Source: Butyrivibrio sp. XPD2006
Lineage (GTDB): Bacteria > Bacillota > Clostridia > Lachnospirales > Lachnospiraceae
Assembly: GCF_000420865.1 (NCBI RefSeq)
Contig: NZ_ATVT01000019.1
Location: forward strand, 1-63,297
Length of the DNA: 63,297 nt
Direction of reading: 5' to 3'
Positions 1 through 8,336 of the stretch are shown piece after piece. Both the position numbers and the translations under genes were made by a program. The stretch's first letter is position 1; every line of letters begins with the position of its first letter. The notes beneath the pieces were generated by a model that saw nothing but the letters and a program-made list of their open reading frames with translations, had not been told where the DNA came from and made no database searches.

Positions 1-199
1 ATGGGATTTTTATGAGAGTGACAGGATCCATGCTGGGCCTGCCCATGTCGGATGAATACTTATCTTCAACAAGGTCATATATAAATGACCAGTCAATGGC
101 TTTATCGATAAGACGTAGCATGTGGTCCTGGGGAACCAGGTCATCCATGCTCACAAACTGCATCTGTTCGCGTTTTCTTTCGGTATTAGAAGTCATCAT
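1..199 (-). CDS. IS1182-family transposase, N-terminal fragment cut by the window edge
   Basis: Reading the minus strand from ATG at 199 gives about 66 residues. They contain FVSMDDLVPQDHMLRLIDKA, then FIYDLVEDKYS and GRPSMDPVTLIKI. These match the conserved N-terminal DUF772-like region of IS1182/IS5-group transposases. The catalytic DDE domain would lie beyond base 1, so whether the element is intact cannot be judged. A TATAAT-like box lies about 35 bases upstream of the start, and an imperfect hairpin that may be the element end lies at 245-289. No other transposase was seen in the window. Confidence 0.85.
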   Translation of the reverse strand, partial: MMTSNTERKREQMQFVSMDDLVPQDHMLRLIDKAIDWSFIYDLVEDKYSSDMGRPSMDPVTLIKIP

Positions 200-244
200 A
201 AAGGCAATCCCCATTCCCAACTTTGATACTTCTATTATACCAGA

Positions 245-289
245 AAAAGTGCCTCAATCCCAGATAAATACTGGGTTCATGACACTTTT
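245..289. repeat. Nested inverted repeat upstream of the transposase, possible IS end
   Basis: AAAAGTG (245-251) pairs with CACTTTT (283-289), and inside it CCCAG (259-263) pairs with CTGGG (271-275). The structure lies 46-90 bases upstream of the transposase ATG, where an IS1182 terminal repeat would be expected. It could instead be a hairpin that blocks read-through into the transposase. The other element end is outside the window, so the assignment is tentative. Confidence 0.45.
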
Positions 290-293
290 ACAA

Positions 294-320
294 AGAAAAA
301 TCCACGGCGAATGCCGTGGA
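294..320 (-). terminator. Rho-independent terminator of the hsp20 gene
   Basis: On the minus strand a perfect 8-bp stem, TCCACGGC/GCCGTGGA with a 4-base loop (301-320), is followed by TTTTT. A second near-perfect stem (about 336-360, one mismatch) lies between it and the hsp20 stop codon. Confidence 0.85.
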
Positions 321-378
321 CTTTGTCTACAGTCTGAGCCCCCACCGTATGGTGAGGGCTATTAGCACATTTATTCAG

Positions 379-843
379 TTATCCTTCGATTGCTATCAGA
401 TTCTTTTCAGGAATCTTTTTATCAATGGCCTTCTTGGGCACTGTCAGTGTAAGTACGCCATGTCTGTAGGTTGCCTCGATATCCTCTTTTTCTACATTCT
501 CGCCTATGTAGAAGCTCCTTGTCATGGATCCTGCGTACCTCTCCTGGCGGATCAGTTTGCCTTTCTTGTCGTTCTCATCACGATCAAGGCCTTTGGCAGC
601 GTTGATGGTGAGATATCCGTTATCCAGTTCTACTGTTATCTCCTCTTTCTTGAAGCCCGGAAGATCAATTGATACCTCGTAATTATCATCCTTCTCACGG
701 ATATCGGTCTTCATCATACGACCGGCCTTACGACCGTAGAGCTTGCGCTCCATGCCATGTTCCATGTCTTCGAATTCCTTCATGTAAGGGAATCCAAACA
801 GATCATCGATAAAATTCTCTTCAAAAATACTAGGTGTTAACAT
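379..843 (-). CDS. hsp20: Hsp20/alpha-crystallin family small heat-shock protein
   Basis: This 154-residue protein is an ATP-independent holdase chaperone that binds unfolding proteins in the cytoplasm. A short N-terminal arm (about 1-45) precedes the alpha-crystallin domain (about 46-145). The domain has the typical IDLPGFKKEEI and VELDNGYLTI strands, and GVLTLTVPKK carries the conserved G-x-L motif. A polar C-terminal tail follows. The start has a strong site (AAAGGAGG) 7 bases upstream. It is monocistronic, between a CIRCE-controlled promoter and a strong terminator, so it is expected to be induced by heat when HrcA releases. Confidence 0.95.
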   Translation of the reverse strand: MLTPSIFEENFIDDLFGFPYMKEFEDMEHGMERKLYGRKAGRMMKTDIREKDDNYEVSIDLPGFKKEEITVELDNGYLTINAAKGLDRDENDKKGKLIRQERYAGSMTRSFYIGENVEKEDIEATYRHGVLTLTVPKKAIDKKIPEKNLIAIEG

Positions 844-964
844 AATGCTTACCTCCTTTGCACATAAACAATTGGTTAACTGTTAATGAGCATTGGGACG
901 GAGGGTTTAGATCACAGGAAACTGTAAGTCCTAATGGTCTTCTCTGTTCCTTTGTTCTATAATC

Positions 965-1006
965 ACTATAACACCATGATTAGCACTCGTCAACCAAGAG
1001 TGCTAA
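965..1006 (-). promoter_or_regulatory. Sigma-A promoter overlapped by a perfect CIRCE (HrcA) operator
   Basis: TTAGCACTC-N9-GAGTGCTAA at 980-1006 matches the CIRCE consensus in both arms. On the minus strand TTGACG (988-993) lies in its centre and is followed after 17 bases by TATAGT (965-970). HrcA bound here would cover the -35 box and block hsp20 transcription. In many Firmicutes CIRCE sites mark groESL and hrcA-grpE-dnaK, so hsp20 would belong to the HrcA regulon of this strain. Confidence 0.95.
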
Positions 1007-1061
1007 TTTGGATAAAAAGAGCTTGTATAAAGCAATACAAATTTAATCATCCTCTTAAAAC

Positions 1062-1955
1062 CTACTCACACAGAGCCTCAAAGAACTCCACCAGCGCCTG
1101 ATGACCTGATTCGTATCCTTCCGGATATTTCTCGGCTCCGGATGACATTATCCATCTGTTGTTTTCATATCCTGCAAGCAGCGAAAATCCCTGATCTTCT
1201 ACGGAATAATTCTTTTCTTCATCAAAGCCGTCCCATTTATAGATCTCTTTTTCACTTATCAGGTTCTCAAGCTTTTGAACAACCGATATATCTACAGTTT
1301 TCTTCGTTTCCAGACCTTCACCACTCACTTCGAATTCCACTGATCCTGTCTTATTCTTTGTAAGATAGTATGTCTTTTTTCCACATTCCGGAGTTTTATA
1401 TGTATATATGAAATACTCGATGTTTCCTATAACGCCGGGATTTTCCTGTGCAAAAGACACATCATAATTGTCACAAAGTTTTTCAAAGAAAGCTGTAAGC
1501 GCCTTATGACCTTCATTATAGGATGATGGCTCTTTTCCATAACCATGTGCAGACAAAATTCTGCCATCAGAATATCCGGCCGCCAGTGAGAAGCCGTACC
1601 CATCCATCAAGCCATTGTCACTTTTGTTAAATCCATTCCAGGTATAAATTCTGCTTTCATTGACAATTTCGGTAAGCTCATCCAGACAGGAGGAATCAAC
1701 GTAGGTATAGATATCCAGATCGACTCCGTTTCCACCTGTTGCTGTAAAAGCCACCGTACCGTCATACCGGCGCACTAACTCATAGGTGTAGTAGCCCCCA
1801 AAGTAGCTTCCGTAGTCATAATAGAATGCTGTAATGTCACCTTCCGGCTCTTTGGCCAGCCTATTTCCGGAGGAGCTGAAATTCCACAGAACAAGCAAGA
1901 AAACTATACAGGCAATCACACCCCCAAGTATCAAAAACTTTTTCTTATCATACAT
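1062..1955 (-). CDS. Membrane-anchored protein with two tandem homologous domains, function unknown
   Basis: I place the start at ATG 1955, preceded by GAGGT at 7 bases, rather than at the upstream in-frame ATG (2024). The 297-residue product has a short basic N-terminus and one membrane segment (about residues 7-25), with the rest predicted outside the cell. The outer part is an internal duplication. The first copy ends with IYTWNGF...GFSLAAGY...SYNEGHKALTAFFEKLCD. The second ends with IYKWDGF...GFSLLAGY...GYESGHQALVEFFEALCE. No lipobox or catalytic motif is evident. I do not recognise a named family. It lacks clear operon partners. Confidence 0.75.
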   Translation of the reverse strand: MYDKKKFLILGGVIACIVFLLVLWNFSSSGNRLAKEPEGDITAFYYDYGSYFGGYYTYELVRRYDGTVAFTATGGNGVDLDIYTYVDSSCLDELTEIVNESRIYTWNGFNKSDNGLMDGYGFSLAAGYSDGRILSAHGYGKEPSSYNEGHKALTAFFEKLCDNYDVSFAQENPGVIGNIEYFIYTYKTPECGKKTYYLTKNKTGSVEFEVSGEGLETKKTVDISVVQKLENLISEKEIYKWDGFDEEKNYSVEDQGFSLLAGYENNRWIMSSGAEKYPEGYESGHQALVEFFEALCE

Positions 1956-2026
1956 ATGCAAGACCTCGCTTTGTCTCTTTATAAAGTATACACATAAAGA
2001 AGCGAAATTGTTGCGGTTATACAAAA

Positions 2027-2064
2027 AATGGTCCCTTGCCTCCGTCCCCAGGGACCAAAAAAGG
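2027..2064. repeat. Dispersed palindromic repeat, half copy 1
   Basis: TGGTCCCT (2029-2036) and AGGGACCA (2050-2057) flank a GCCTCCGTCCCC core and continue into an A-run. The unit recurs at 8937 and, as a full double-arm palindrome, at 24305-24366. In each case it lies just past the 3' end of a minus-strand gene. Confidence 0.8.
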
Positions 2065-2087
2065 AGCCGGCGGATTAACGCCAGCTC
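2058..2087 (-). terminator. Terminator straddling the stop codon of the EAL-domain gene
   Basis: On the minus strand a 9-bp stem (2079-2087 with 2064-2072, one G-U pair) is followed by CTTTTTT. The UAA stop of the upstream gene lies in the loop, so the 3' end of the coding region forms half of the hairpin. The T-run is shared with the dispersed repeat. Confidence 0.75.
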
Positions 2088-3853
2088 TTTTCACGTTCAA
2101 TTCTTTCATTCTTCGATTCCCACTTTGGAATGGGAATGTTCTTATGTAGTCTGTCAAGAATAGTGTCCAGGCTCTCAGGAATATGATAAAAGTAGCCCTG
2201 CCCGAGTTCGCAGCCTGCATCCAGGAGGAACTGCCTTTGCTCTTCGGTCTCCATTCCTTCGCAAAGGGTATGGATTCCCAGCTTGTGAGCAATATCGATC
2301 ATCCCCTTGATGATGACCTTGTTGGCTCCGTTACGGGCATCCATGTTCATCAGAAGATTCATATCAAACTTGATAAGGTCTATGTCAAAATTGCTGAAAA
2401 CATTAAGAGATGAATATCCGCTTCCGAAATCGTCCACCCAGAGTTTATAGCCACTTTCCCTTATCTTGGCGAGCTGCTCATAGAATGCATCTGTAGCCGT
2501 AGCCAGTCCCTGCTCAGTGATCTCAATTATAAAATAGCTCTTGTCTATGCCATACTGGTCGATATTGTACTCATCGTAAATTCTGTTGAGTTCCCCGACA
2601 ACATCTATATAGTCAAAGTCCTGCCTAGAAAAATTGATAGAAACAGGTAATAGCGGAAGCCCTTCGTCATAGCGGATTTTAACTTCCTTACATACCGTTT
2701 CAAACATATAAAGATCCATCTCATGGGTAAGATGATACTTATCAAGGGCAGGTATAAAATCATCCGGCCTCACCATTCCATAGACAGGATCCACCCACCT
2801 TGCCAGAGCTTCAAATCCCATACCGTTGCCGGATTCTATGCGCAAAAAGCACTGGTAAAAGACCTTTATCCAGCCCTCTTCCATAGCCTTATCAAAGTTC
2901 TCGACTATATATCTCTGATGATTGTATAAAGTATCATCTTCTGCCGTATAGAATCTGTAAAACTTGTTCAGATCCTCACCAACCAGTTTATTTGCTCTGA
3001 TAGCATGATCAAGAGCTTCAGTATATGAAACTCCCTCATTGCCCACATAAACTCCGATATTTAATCCCGTTGTTGTACCATAAGCCCTGATCTTGATCTT
3101 TGAATTTATATCTTCAATTTTGCTTATTATGTCTTCTTCGCCACTATATTCATCGATAACAGCAAAATGATCGGAGACAATACGCACAACTATACCGTGA
3201 GTAAACTCTTCCATAAGAATATTGGCGACCAGGATCAAGAGATCATCGCCTTTTTCGAATCCATATCTCCTGTTGTAGGACTGCATGGAATCTATATCAA
3301 GATAAAGAACCACCGGTATTTTACCTCTGGCGGTAATTTCCTGAATCTTGCTGTCTCCGTTCTTGTTAACGTAATTGATGTTCGGAAGACTGGTCAGGCT
3401 GTCAAAATAAAACTCATCCTTCTGAAACAGCTTATACCTATTGGATATTTCCAGAAGTGTATCCTCATGCTTTTGAACATCATGGTAAACGATGAAGGCC
3501 AGATCTGTTCCATCCTCCATTTTTTGCCAATATCCGATAGAGTGAATAAGATGATATCCCACATCTCTTCTGGCTCTAAAAGTAACGTCATACTCAGTTT
3601 TCTTGTCAAGGAAATCGTGGCTGATCGCACGGAGTTTATCCCTTTCACTTGGATGAACTCTTGCGAACAGGCCTTCTTTTAGTCTGCCACCGTAATATCC
3701 GTACCAGTCTTCTCTGGATGCGCCATAGTAATTAATAAAGCCATCAGAAATAGCAAGTGGCTCATAATCGCCGCTTGCTGAAGGTCCCATAACGATCATC
3801 GGAACTTTGAGACTCTCATATGATTTTTTTATCTCATCAGGGAAAATGTACAA
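2075..3853 (-). CDS. Cytoplasmic PAS-GGDEF-EAL protein, probable c-di-GMP phosphodiesterase
   Basis: The 592-residue protein starts at TTG, with AAGGAG 6 bases upstream; there is no well-placed ATG. A PAS-like sensor occupies about 15-130, a degenerate GGDEF domain about 155-310, and an EAL domain about 325-575. The GGDEF signature reads SDHF, so cyclase activity is unlikely. The EAL domain keeps the expected residues: EALAR, the Asn of SINFS, the Glu of EITE, VDDFGSGYSS, the Lys of IKFD, CEGMETEEQ and the Gln before GYFY. I infer c-di-GMP hydrolysis, with the PAS and dead GGDEF domains as input. No membrane segment is seen. Confidence 0.88.
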   Translation of the reverse strand: MYIFPDEIKKSYESLKVPMIVMGPSASGDYEPLAISDGFINYYGASREDWYGYYGGRLKEGLFARVHPSERDKLRAISHDFLDKKTEYDVTFRARRDVGYHLIHSIGYWQKMEDGTDLAFIVYHDVQKHEDTLLEISNRYKLFQKDEFYFDSLTSLPNINYVNKNGDSKIQEITARGKIPVVLYLDIDSMQSYNRRYGFEKGDDLLILVANILMEEFTHGIVVRIVSDHFAVIDEYSGEEDIISKIEDINSKIKIRAYGTTTGLNIGVYVGNEGVSYTEALDHAIRANKLVGEDLNKFYRFYTAEDDTLYNHQRYIVENFDKAMEEGWIKVFYQCFLRIESGNGMGFEALARWVDPVYGMVRPDDFIPALDKYHLTHEMDLYMFETVCKEVKIRYDEGLPLLPVSINFSRQDFDYIDVVGELNRIYDEYNIDQYGIDKSYFIIEITEQGLATATDAFYEQLAKIRESGYKLWVDDFGSGYSSLNVFSNFDIDLIKFDMNLLMNMDARNGANKVIIKGMIDIAHKLGIHTLCEGMETEEQRQFLLDAGCELGQGYFYHIPESLDTILDRLHKNIPIPKWESKNERIEREKSWR

Positions 3854-3974
3854 AGGTTTCTCCTTACTCCCAACTTAATCATTTAATCATACAAGACCAT
3901 TGTACATGCAGACGATAACAAACAACTAAAATATTGATAAACTTTAAGTTAATTTTTCCTTGCATCCTTTGGAA

Positions 3975-5906
3975 TCAAAGTGAACTGATGACTTCTAATA
4001 CCGTAAGGACAGCCTCACGATCCATTTCTTTGTAATCAACCATTTTCGGATTGCCGGTGCGCTGCCTGAGTTTATTTTCTCTCTCAGAAAGCTCATCAAG
4101 CGCATCCCAATCTATAAGACAGGCGTGATGGCGCAGTACCATGTCTTTTCCGACAGAAAGACGCGGAGCGTCGCCCTCTCCTGACTGTTTCCAGGCTTCC
4201 AGCTTGCTGACATAATCTTCAGCTCGCTTGCTCCATTCCTCACGGCTCATGTCGCAAAACTCCATGGAATAATGGAACGCACACCATCTCCGGTGCTCTG
4301 ACTTGGCCAGATTTTCAAGTGTTTCGGGATTTAAATCGTTCTTATCCTTAATACCCAGCTTTTTAAACAGCGCTGACAGATAATCTGCACTGGCACGACT
4401 GCTCATTCTGCTGTAGTAATCGCAGTTCATCCAGTTCTGATCAGCAGATCCCTGATTGCCAAGATAATGATGGTTGATCTGTTTGGCAATCTCGTCCATA
4501 GCTCCGCCGTAGATGAATTCGGCATCCTGCAGATAATATGACTCTGCCTCTCCTTCCAGCCGCTGGTAGATTACTCCAGACCTTGAACAACGCGCGATTG
4601 GCAGCAAGTTACCGGCTCTTTTCAAAAGAGCTAACAGTTCATTTGCAATTTCTCTGCTCTCACGTTCCACTCCGACAGCTACAACTATGTAATCAAGCTC
4701 TTTTGCATGTTTTCTGACAAAATTGTAGGACTCAGCACTCTGCGCAGCATACGGATGGAAGCTGACATCATACTGCTCCAGCATAGTGGCATAGCGCTCT
4801 TTAAAGAATCCCGCGCGGATATCATTCTGCGGGTCAAAGACATGAACATGGAGGGTACTTCCCTCAAACTGGCCATTTGCAATGATCTTACGCAAAATCT
4901 CCTGTCCGGTCCTGCCAAAGCCATAGATAAGCACATTCAGATTGTTTTTGGCACGTCCTTCATCGTCAAAGGCCATCACATCACACAGCGGGAATTTCTG
5001 CATCAAAAGTCTTGCTACCAGCTCTTCGCACTCAAACACTTTGACGAAGCCGTAGCCGTATCTTTCGCCCTTTGCCAGAAGAACTGCACCATCAAGCTCC
5101 TCCTGTCCAAGCAGAACGAGAGAAGTCTGATGCGGCTTTATTCCGTTTTTCTTAAGGCAGTCCCTTAGATCAAGCGCAAATGTGAGATTGCTGTTAATAT
5201 CTTCCGATAAAGCGCTTAAAGCAAGCCTTCCGCGGCCTTTCTTGACTGACAGCTTTTTAAGCAGCTCTTTTCCCGGCTTCTGAGCCCATTTCTCTTCCAG
5301 CAGAATGGATTTCATCTGCCTGATTGCATTTCGCTGCTCCGCGCCGGCTTTCCCCACAAACACAACCTGAGTTCCGCGTTTCTCCGACAGAACTCTTCCG
5401 ATTGCAAGTGATGTATCATTGACTCCGTAGATAAGCTCTATGTCACTTACCATATTCAGCAAAAGACGGAGTCTGCGGACCATTCCTTCTCCGAGAGCCA
5501 GTATGGCTGCACTTGCCATTGAATAGTACGCCAGAAAATGCACCAGCCAATAAAAGAATGTACACACCTCCAGCGGAATCTTCAACAGTCCCTGCGCAAT
5601 ACCAACTATCTGCTCCATCGGGCCGTTGACACCGACAAACATCCTTCCTACTGCTATAAGTGTGGGCAGGATTGCCATCATTGGACTCTCTGAATTAACG
5701 GCAGCCATTTCAACATAATAACTGCTATAGAAAAAGATTCCACCGATCACGGCGATAAAGAAGGATATTCCGGTTATTCTTTTGCGGCTCTCAACCCCCA
5801 GTGCCAGATATATTACAAGCCCGGCAAACATAACCAGGGATAGCACCAGCACCAATAAATGCATGCCGGTAATACCATTAAATAAAATTGAATTGTTATT
5901 GATCAA
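3975..5906 (-). CDS. Multi-pass membrane protein with Rossmann (TrkA-N-like) and RyR-like domains
   Basis: The 643-residue product begins at TTG overlapping the TGA of the upstream channel gene. GGGGGAGGAG lies just before it, which supports TTG over the internal ATG. About four hydrophobic segments fall in residues 15-140. A nucleotide-binding-like region follows (VVFVG near 182), then a second Rossmann fold with YGFGRTGQEIL near 328-338. The C-terminal part (about 520-640) contains SEHRRWCAFHY and HHACLIDWDALDELSE, which resemble the RyR repeat motif. No selectivity filter is present. Its cytoplasmic layout mirrors that of the upstream channel, so I infer a partner or regulatory subunit. 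The function is unproven. Confidence 0.7.
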   Translation of the reverse strand: MINNNSILFNGITGMHLLVLVLSLVMFAGLVIYLALGVESRKRITGISFFIAVIGGIFFYSSYYVEMAAVNSESPMMAILPTLIAVGRMFVGVNGPMEQIVGIAQGLLKIPLEVCTFFYWLVHFLAYYSMASAAILALGEGMVRRLRLLLNMVSDIELIYGVNDTSLAIGRVLSEKRGTQVVFVGKAGAEQRNAIRQMKSILLEEKWAQKPGKELLKKLSVKKGRGRLALSALSEDINSNLTFALDLRDCLKKNGIKPHQTSLVLLGQEELDGAVLLAKGERYGYGFVKVFECEELVARLLMQKFPLCDVMAFDDEGRAKNNLNVLIYGFGRTGQEILRKIIANGQFEGSTLHVHVFDPQNDIRAGFFKERYATMLEQYDVSFHPYAAQSAESYNFVRKHAKELDYIVVAVGVERESREIANELLALLKRAGNLLPIARCSRSGVIYQRLEGEAESYYLQDAEFIYGGAMDEIAKQINHHYLGNQGSADQNWMNCDYYSRMSSRASADYLSALFKKLGIKDKNDLNPETLENLAKSEHRRWCAFHYSMEFCDMSREEWSKRAEDYVSKLEAWKQSGEGDAPRLSVGKDMVLRHHACLIDWDALDELSERENKLRQRTGNPKMVDYKEMDREAVLTVLEVISSL

Positions 5907-7498
5907 AGTGTCTCCTCCCCCAGAGCAGCGGCCAGTTCTTCAAGCACTTCCCAGGACGATTCATCTAGTTTTTTCTCTTCGTAGCTCAATTCTTCAAACG
6001 GTACTAATAAAGGATGCAGACGCATCTCATTGTCTCTTTTTTCATTATACTTCCAGTTATTAAGATAGTGGAAGCGGCACCAGCGCTCATGTTCAAGCCA
6101 CCAGCATTTCTCTTTCTCATCATCTGACAGGCTCTTATACTTATCACCGGCTTTTTTACAAAGATCTTTAGTGATATTTGCGGTATCGGCATCAGGAATA
6201 AGCAGACCAACCTTGATCCTCAGATGCTCTGCAGAAGCAATGCTTGAAGCACGCTTCCAGCCGGACAGTTCATCCCATGTGCTGCCCTTTCCGGTTTTCT
6301 GACGATACAGCTCATTTAACATGATGGCTGTGCGGTCAATACCATTCTCCATAACGAGATCTCTTGTAAGCAGCTCATCATCTGCGCCGAAACAAATTGT
6401 GCCTTCAGGAGCAGTTTCAGAGCGGACATAAATCCCGGCTCTCGTAGGGAAATAATGCATGAGTTCAGCCGCCATAGTGGCATTTTTCGTCATATCGTCG
6501 CTGCAGATTATTATACGATCCGCACGGGCGAGCAGGTCATTATCATCGTTCCAAGCTCTCTTTTCAAAAATGACGCAGTCCCTGTCTTTGGTTGCTTCAT
6601 CTACTGCTACTGCTTCCTTAAGAGATGAGTGGTCACGTCTAAAGTTGTCCCAATCCCCAAAAACATGATATTCAACAGTGTGATTAGGCGGAAACACATT
6701 GATGATCAGTGCTTTTTCAAGCATCTGCGCTGCAAAGTGTCCGTCTCCTATCAGAACTACCGTCTTTTCTTGTGCCCTTAAAGGGTTGCGTCTGAAATAG
6801 CTTCTGGCCGTGAGATCGCCACAGTCAAGAAGTTTAAGTTTTCGTGGAAAATCAGTAGAACAGGCATCGTTCTCGCAAGTTACATCGATTGGAAAATCAT
6901 TACCTGCATCATTTATCAGATTCTTGCCGATATTGATGTTGCTCCAGCCGTCTTCGCCCAGAATAAACACGTGACAAGGCTGCAGTCCCGGGCACTTTTT
7001 AACCACCGCATCAAGACTGCTATCTACTACCAGAATATGTTTGAGCCCTTCCAGCAGATCATCGGAAAGGACCTTGTTTTCTCCAAGGAAAATCCATGCA
7101 GCTTCCGGCTCTTTTTGAGCAATAGACATAGCCAGACCGCATGAACGTGAATCATATGTATTAAATATATACCACGGTCTTTTGCGATTTCTCCGCATCC
7201 AGTAAACCGGCAACAACCTTCCGTAAAACACTGAGATAACAATACCAATGATCCAGGCCATGATACCGGCACTCATGATCATAAGTATTGCTCCAATAAA
7301 TCTTCCTACAGGAGTTACCGGCGCTATATCACCATAGCCTACCGTGGTAAGCGTCGCCATCAGATACCAGATAGCATCAAATGCATTTCCAAATCCTGAT
7401 GCCTCATCTTCAACATGCAGAAGTGAAGCCAAAAGAACAACATATAATAATATGAGTGATATTATAATGATCGCAATTCGATTACGTTTAAACTTCAT
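5903..7498 (-). CDS. Two-TM potassium channel with TrkA-N-like and C-terminal RyR-like domains
   Basis: The 531-residue protein has TM1 at about 7-28 and a pore loop with the potassium selectivity filter TTVGYGD at 51-57. TM2 lies at about 67-92. Two cytoplasmic Rossmann-like regions follow; VVLIGDGHFAAQML (about 247-260) has the GxGxxA dinucleotide-type loop. The C-terminus has LEHERWCRFHY followed by RLHPLLVPFEELSYEEKK, the hallmark of the RyR domain. RCK-type regulation by a bound nucleotide or other ligand is known for relatives; the ligand here is unknown. The gene is translationally coupled to the next one by a 4-base overlap. A promoter candidate lies at 7555-7582. Confidence 0.85.
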   Translation of the reverse strand: MKFKRNRIAIIIISLILLYVVLLASLLHVEDEASGFGNAFDAIWYLMATLTTVGYGDIAPVTPVGRFIGAILMIMSAGIMAWIIGIVISVFYGRLLPVYWMRRNRKRPWYIFNTYDSRSCGLAMSIAQKEPEAAWIFLGENKVLSDDLLEGLKHILVVDSSLDAVVKKCPGLQPCHVFILGEDGWSNINIGKNLINDAGNDFPIDVTCENDACSTDFPRKLKLLDCGDLTARSYFRRNPLRAQEKTVVLIGDGHFAAQMLEKALIINVFPPNHTVEYHVFGDWDNFRRDHSSLKEAVAVDEATKDRDCVIFEKRAWNDDNDLLARADRIIICSDDMTKNATMAAELMHYFPTRAGIYVRSETAPEGTICFGADDELLTRDLVMENGIDRTAIMLNELYRQKTGKGSTWDELSGWKRASSIASAEHLRIKVGLLIPDADTANITKDLCKKAGDKYKSLSDDEKEKCWWLEHERWCRFHYLNNWKYNEKRDNEMRLHPLLVPFEELSYEEKKLDESSWEVLEELAAALGEETL

Positions 7499-7554
7499 CT
7501 ATAGATACTCCCAACTCTACTTTTTCAAATAATTGCTGTATTTCCCCATATACT

Positions 7555-7582
7555 ACAATACCAAATAGAGGGCTAAAATCAA
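7555..7582 (-). promoter_or_regulatory. Candidate promoter of the potassium-channel operon
   Basis: On the minus strand TTGATT (7577-7582) is followed after 16 bases by TATTGT (7555-7560), about 55 bases upstream of the channel ATG. It lies just past the stop of the spermidine-synthase-like gene, so the channel pair may be transcribed separately. Confidence 0.5.
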
Positions 7583-7591
7583 ACTATCGGC

Positions 7592-8335
7592 TCACAATTT
7601 TCTGTCTGATGCCAGAATTATGCAGTTCCATTTCTGTGGGCAAATGATTAAACTGGTGTTTCTGTATATCTGCCTAAGGATTGCCTGACAGAAATGTGTC
7701 TGCATAGAAACCACGCCCGGCTTCTCATTGAGCATATTTATCGCAAGTATTCCGTCATCGGATGTCATCTGATATGCCAGCTTGAGTGTACCTTCCGAGA
7801 GAAGGCTCTTTGACGCCTTGTTTCCGTCAAAAGCATCAAAAATGATGAAATCATATTTATTATAGTTGCTGTCAACGCCGCATGCCGCCAGCTCTTTTGC
7901 CTTATTGGCGATAAATGCTGCTCCGTCGTCGACAACTGCCTTGATCCGGTCGCTTTCTTCAAAGAAGAAGTACTTTATGGCAAGCTCTACCATCTTTTGA
8001 TCTTTTTCAACAACAGTCATCTGCCCATCCGGAACACAGTTAAGGAAGTATCCGGGAAAAGACATTCCGCCTCCACCGATGAGAAGTGCCCTGTTGAGCC
8101 CATCATATTTAAGAGATATCTCTTTTAACGTCTGCATATAGTAAAACAGCGGGTCCCGGTCGCTTCTCTCATCGAGATATATCCCCGATTCTCTTATTCC
8201 ATCATATGTAAGAAGCCTTACAGGCCTTCCGTTCTCCATACTGTCCGTTATTTCTATATGTCCGTCTTCTGATCTGTACAGGATCTGCGGGACAAAAGAG
8301 AGCCTTAGCTTCTGAAACATTGTTAACTTCTGCAT
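7592..8335 (-). CDS. Spermidine-synthase-like SAM-binding protein
   Basis: The 247-residue protein has the class I methyltransferase/aminopropyltransferase fold. The nucleotide-binding loop is LLIGGGGMSFPGYF (about 84-97), the acidic end of strand 2 is VVEKD, and FIIFDAFDG corresponds to the active-site strand. Such SpeE-like proteins without clear polyamine-pathway neighbours are common and may methylate or aminopropylate other substrates. It starts one base after the stop of the cupin gene, so the two form an operon. The substrate is not predictable from sequence. Confidence 0.8.
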   Translation of the reverse strand: MQKLTMFQKLRLSFVPQILYRSEDGHIEITDSMENGRPVRLLTYDGIRESGIYLDERSDRDPLFYYMQTLKEISLKYDGLNRALLIGGGGMSFPGYFLNCVPDGQMTVVEKDQKMVELAIKYFFFEESDRIKAVVDDGAAFIANKAKELAACGVDSNYNKYDFIIFDAFDGNKASKSLLSEGTLKLAYQMTSDDGILAINMLNEKPGVVSMQTHFCQAILRQIYRNTSLIICPQKWNCIILASDRKL

Positions 8336-8336
8336 T

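Noticed and set aside
12..365. Plus-strand frame of 117 codons opposite the transposase
   Set aside because: It is the antisense of the transposase start and the hsp20 terminator; the minus strand carries recognisable protein motifs.
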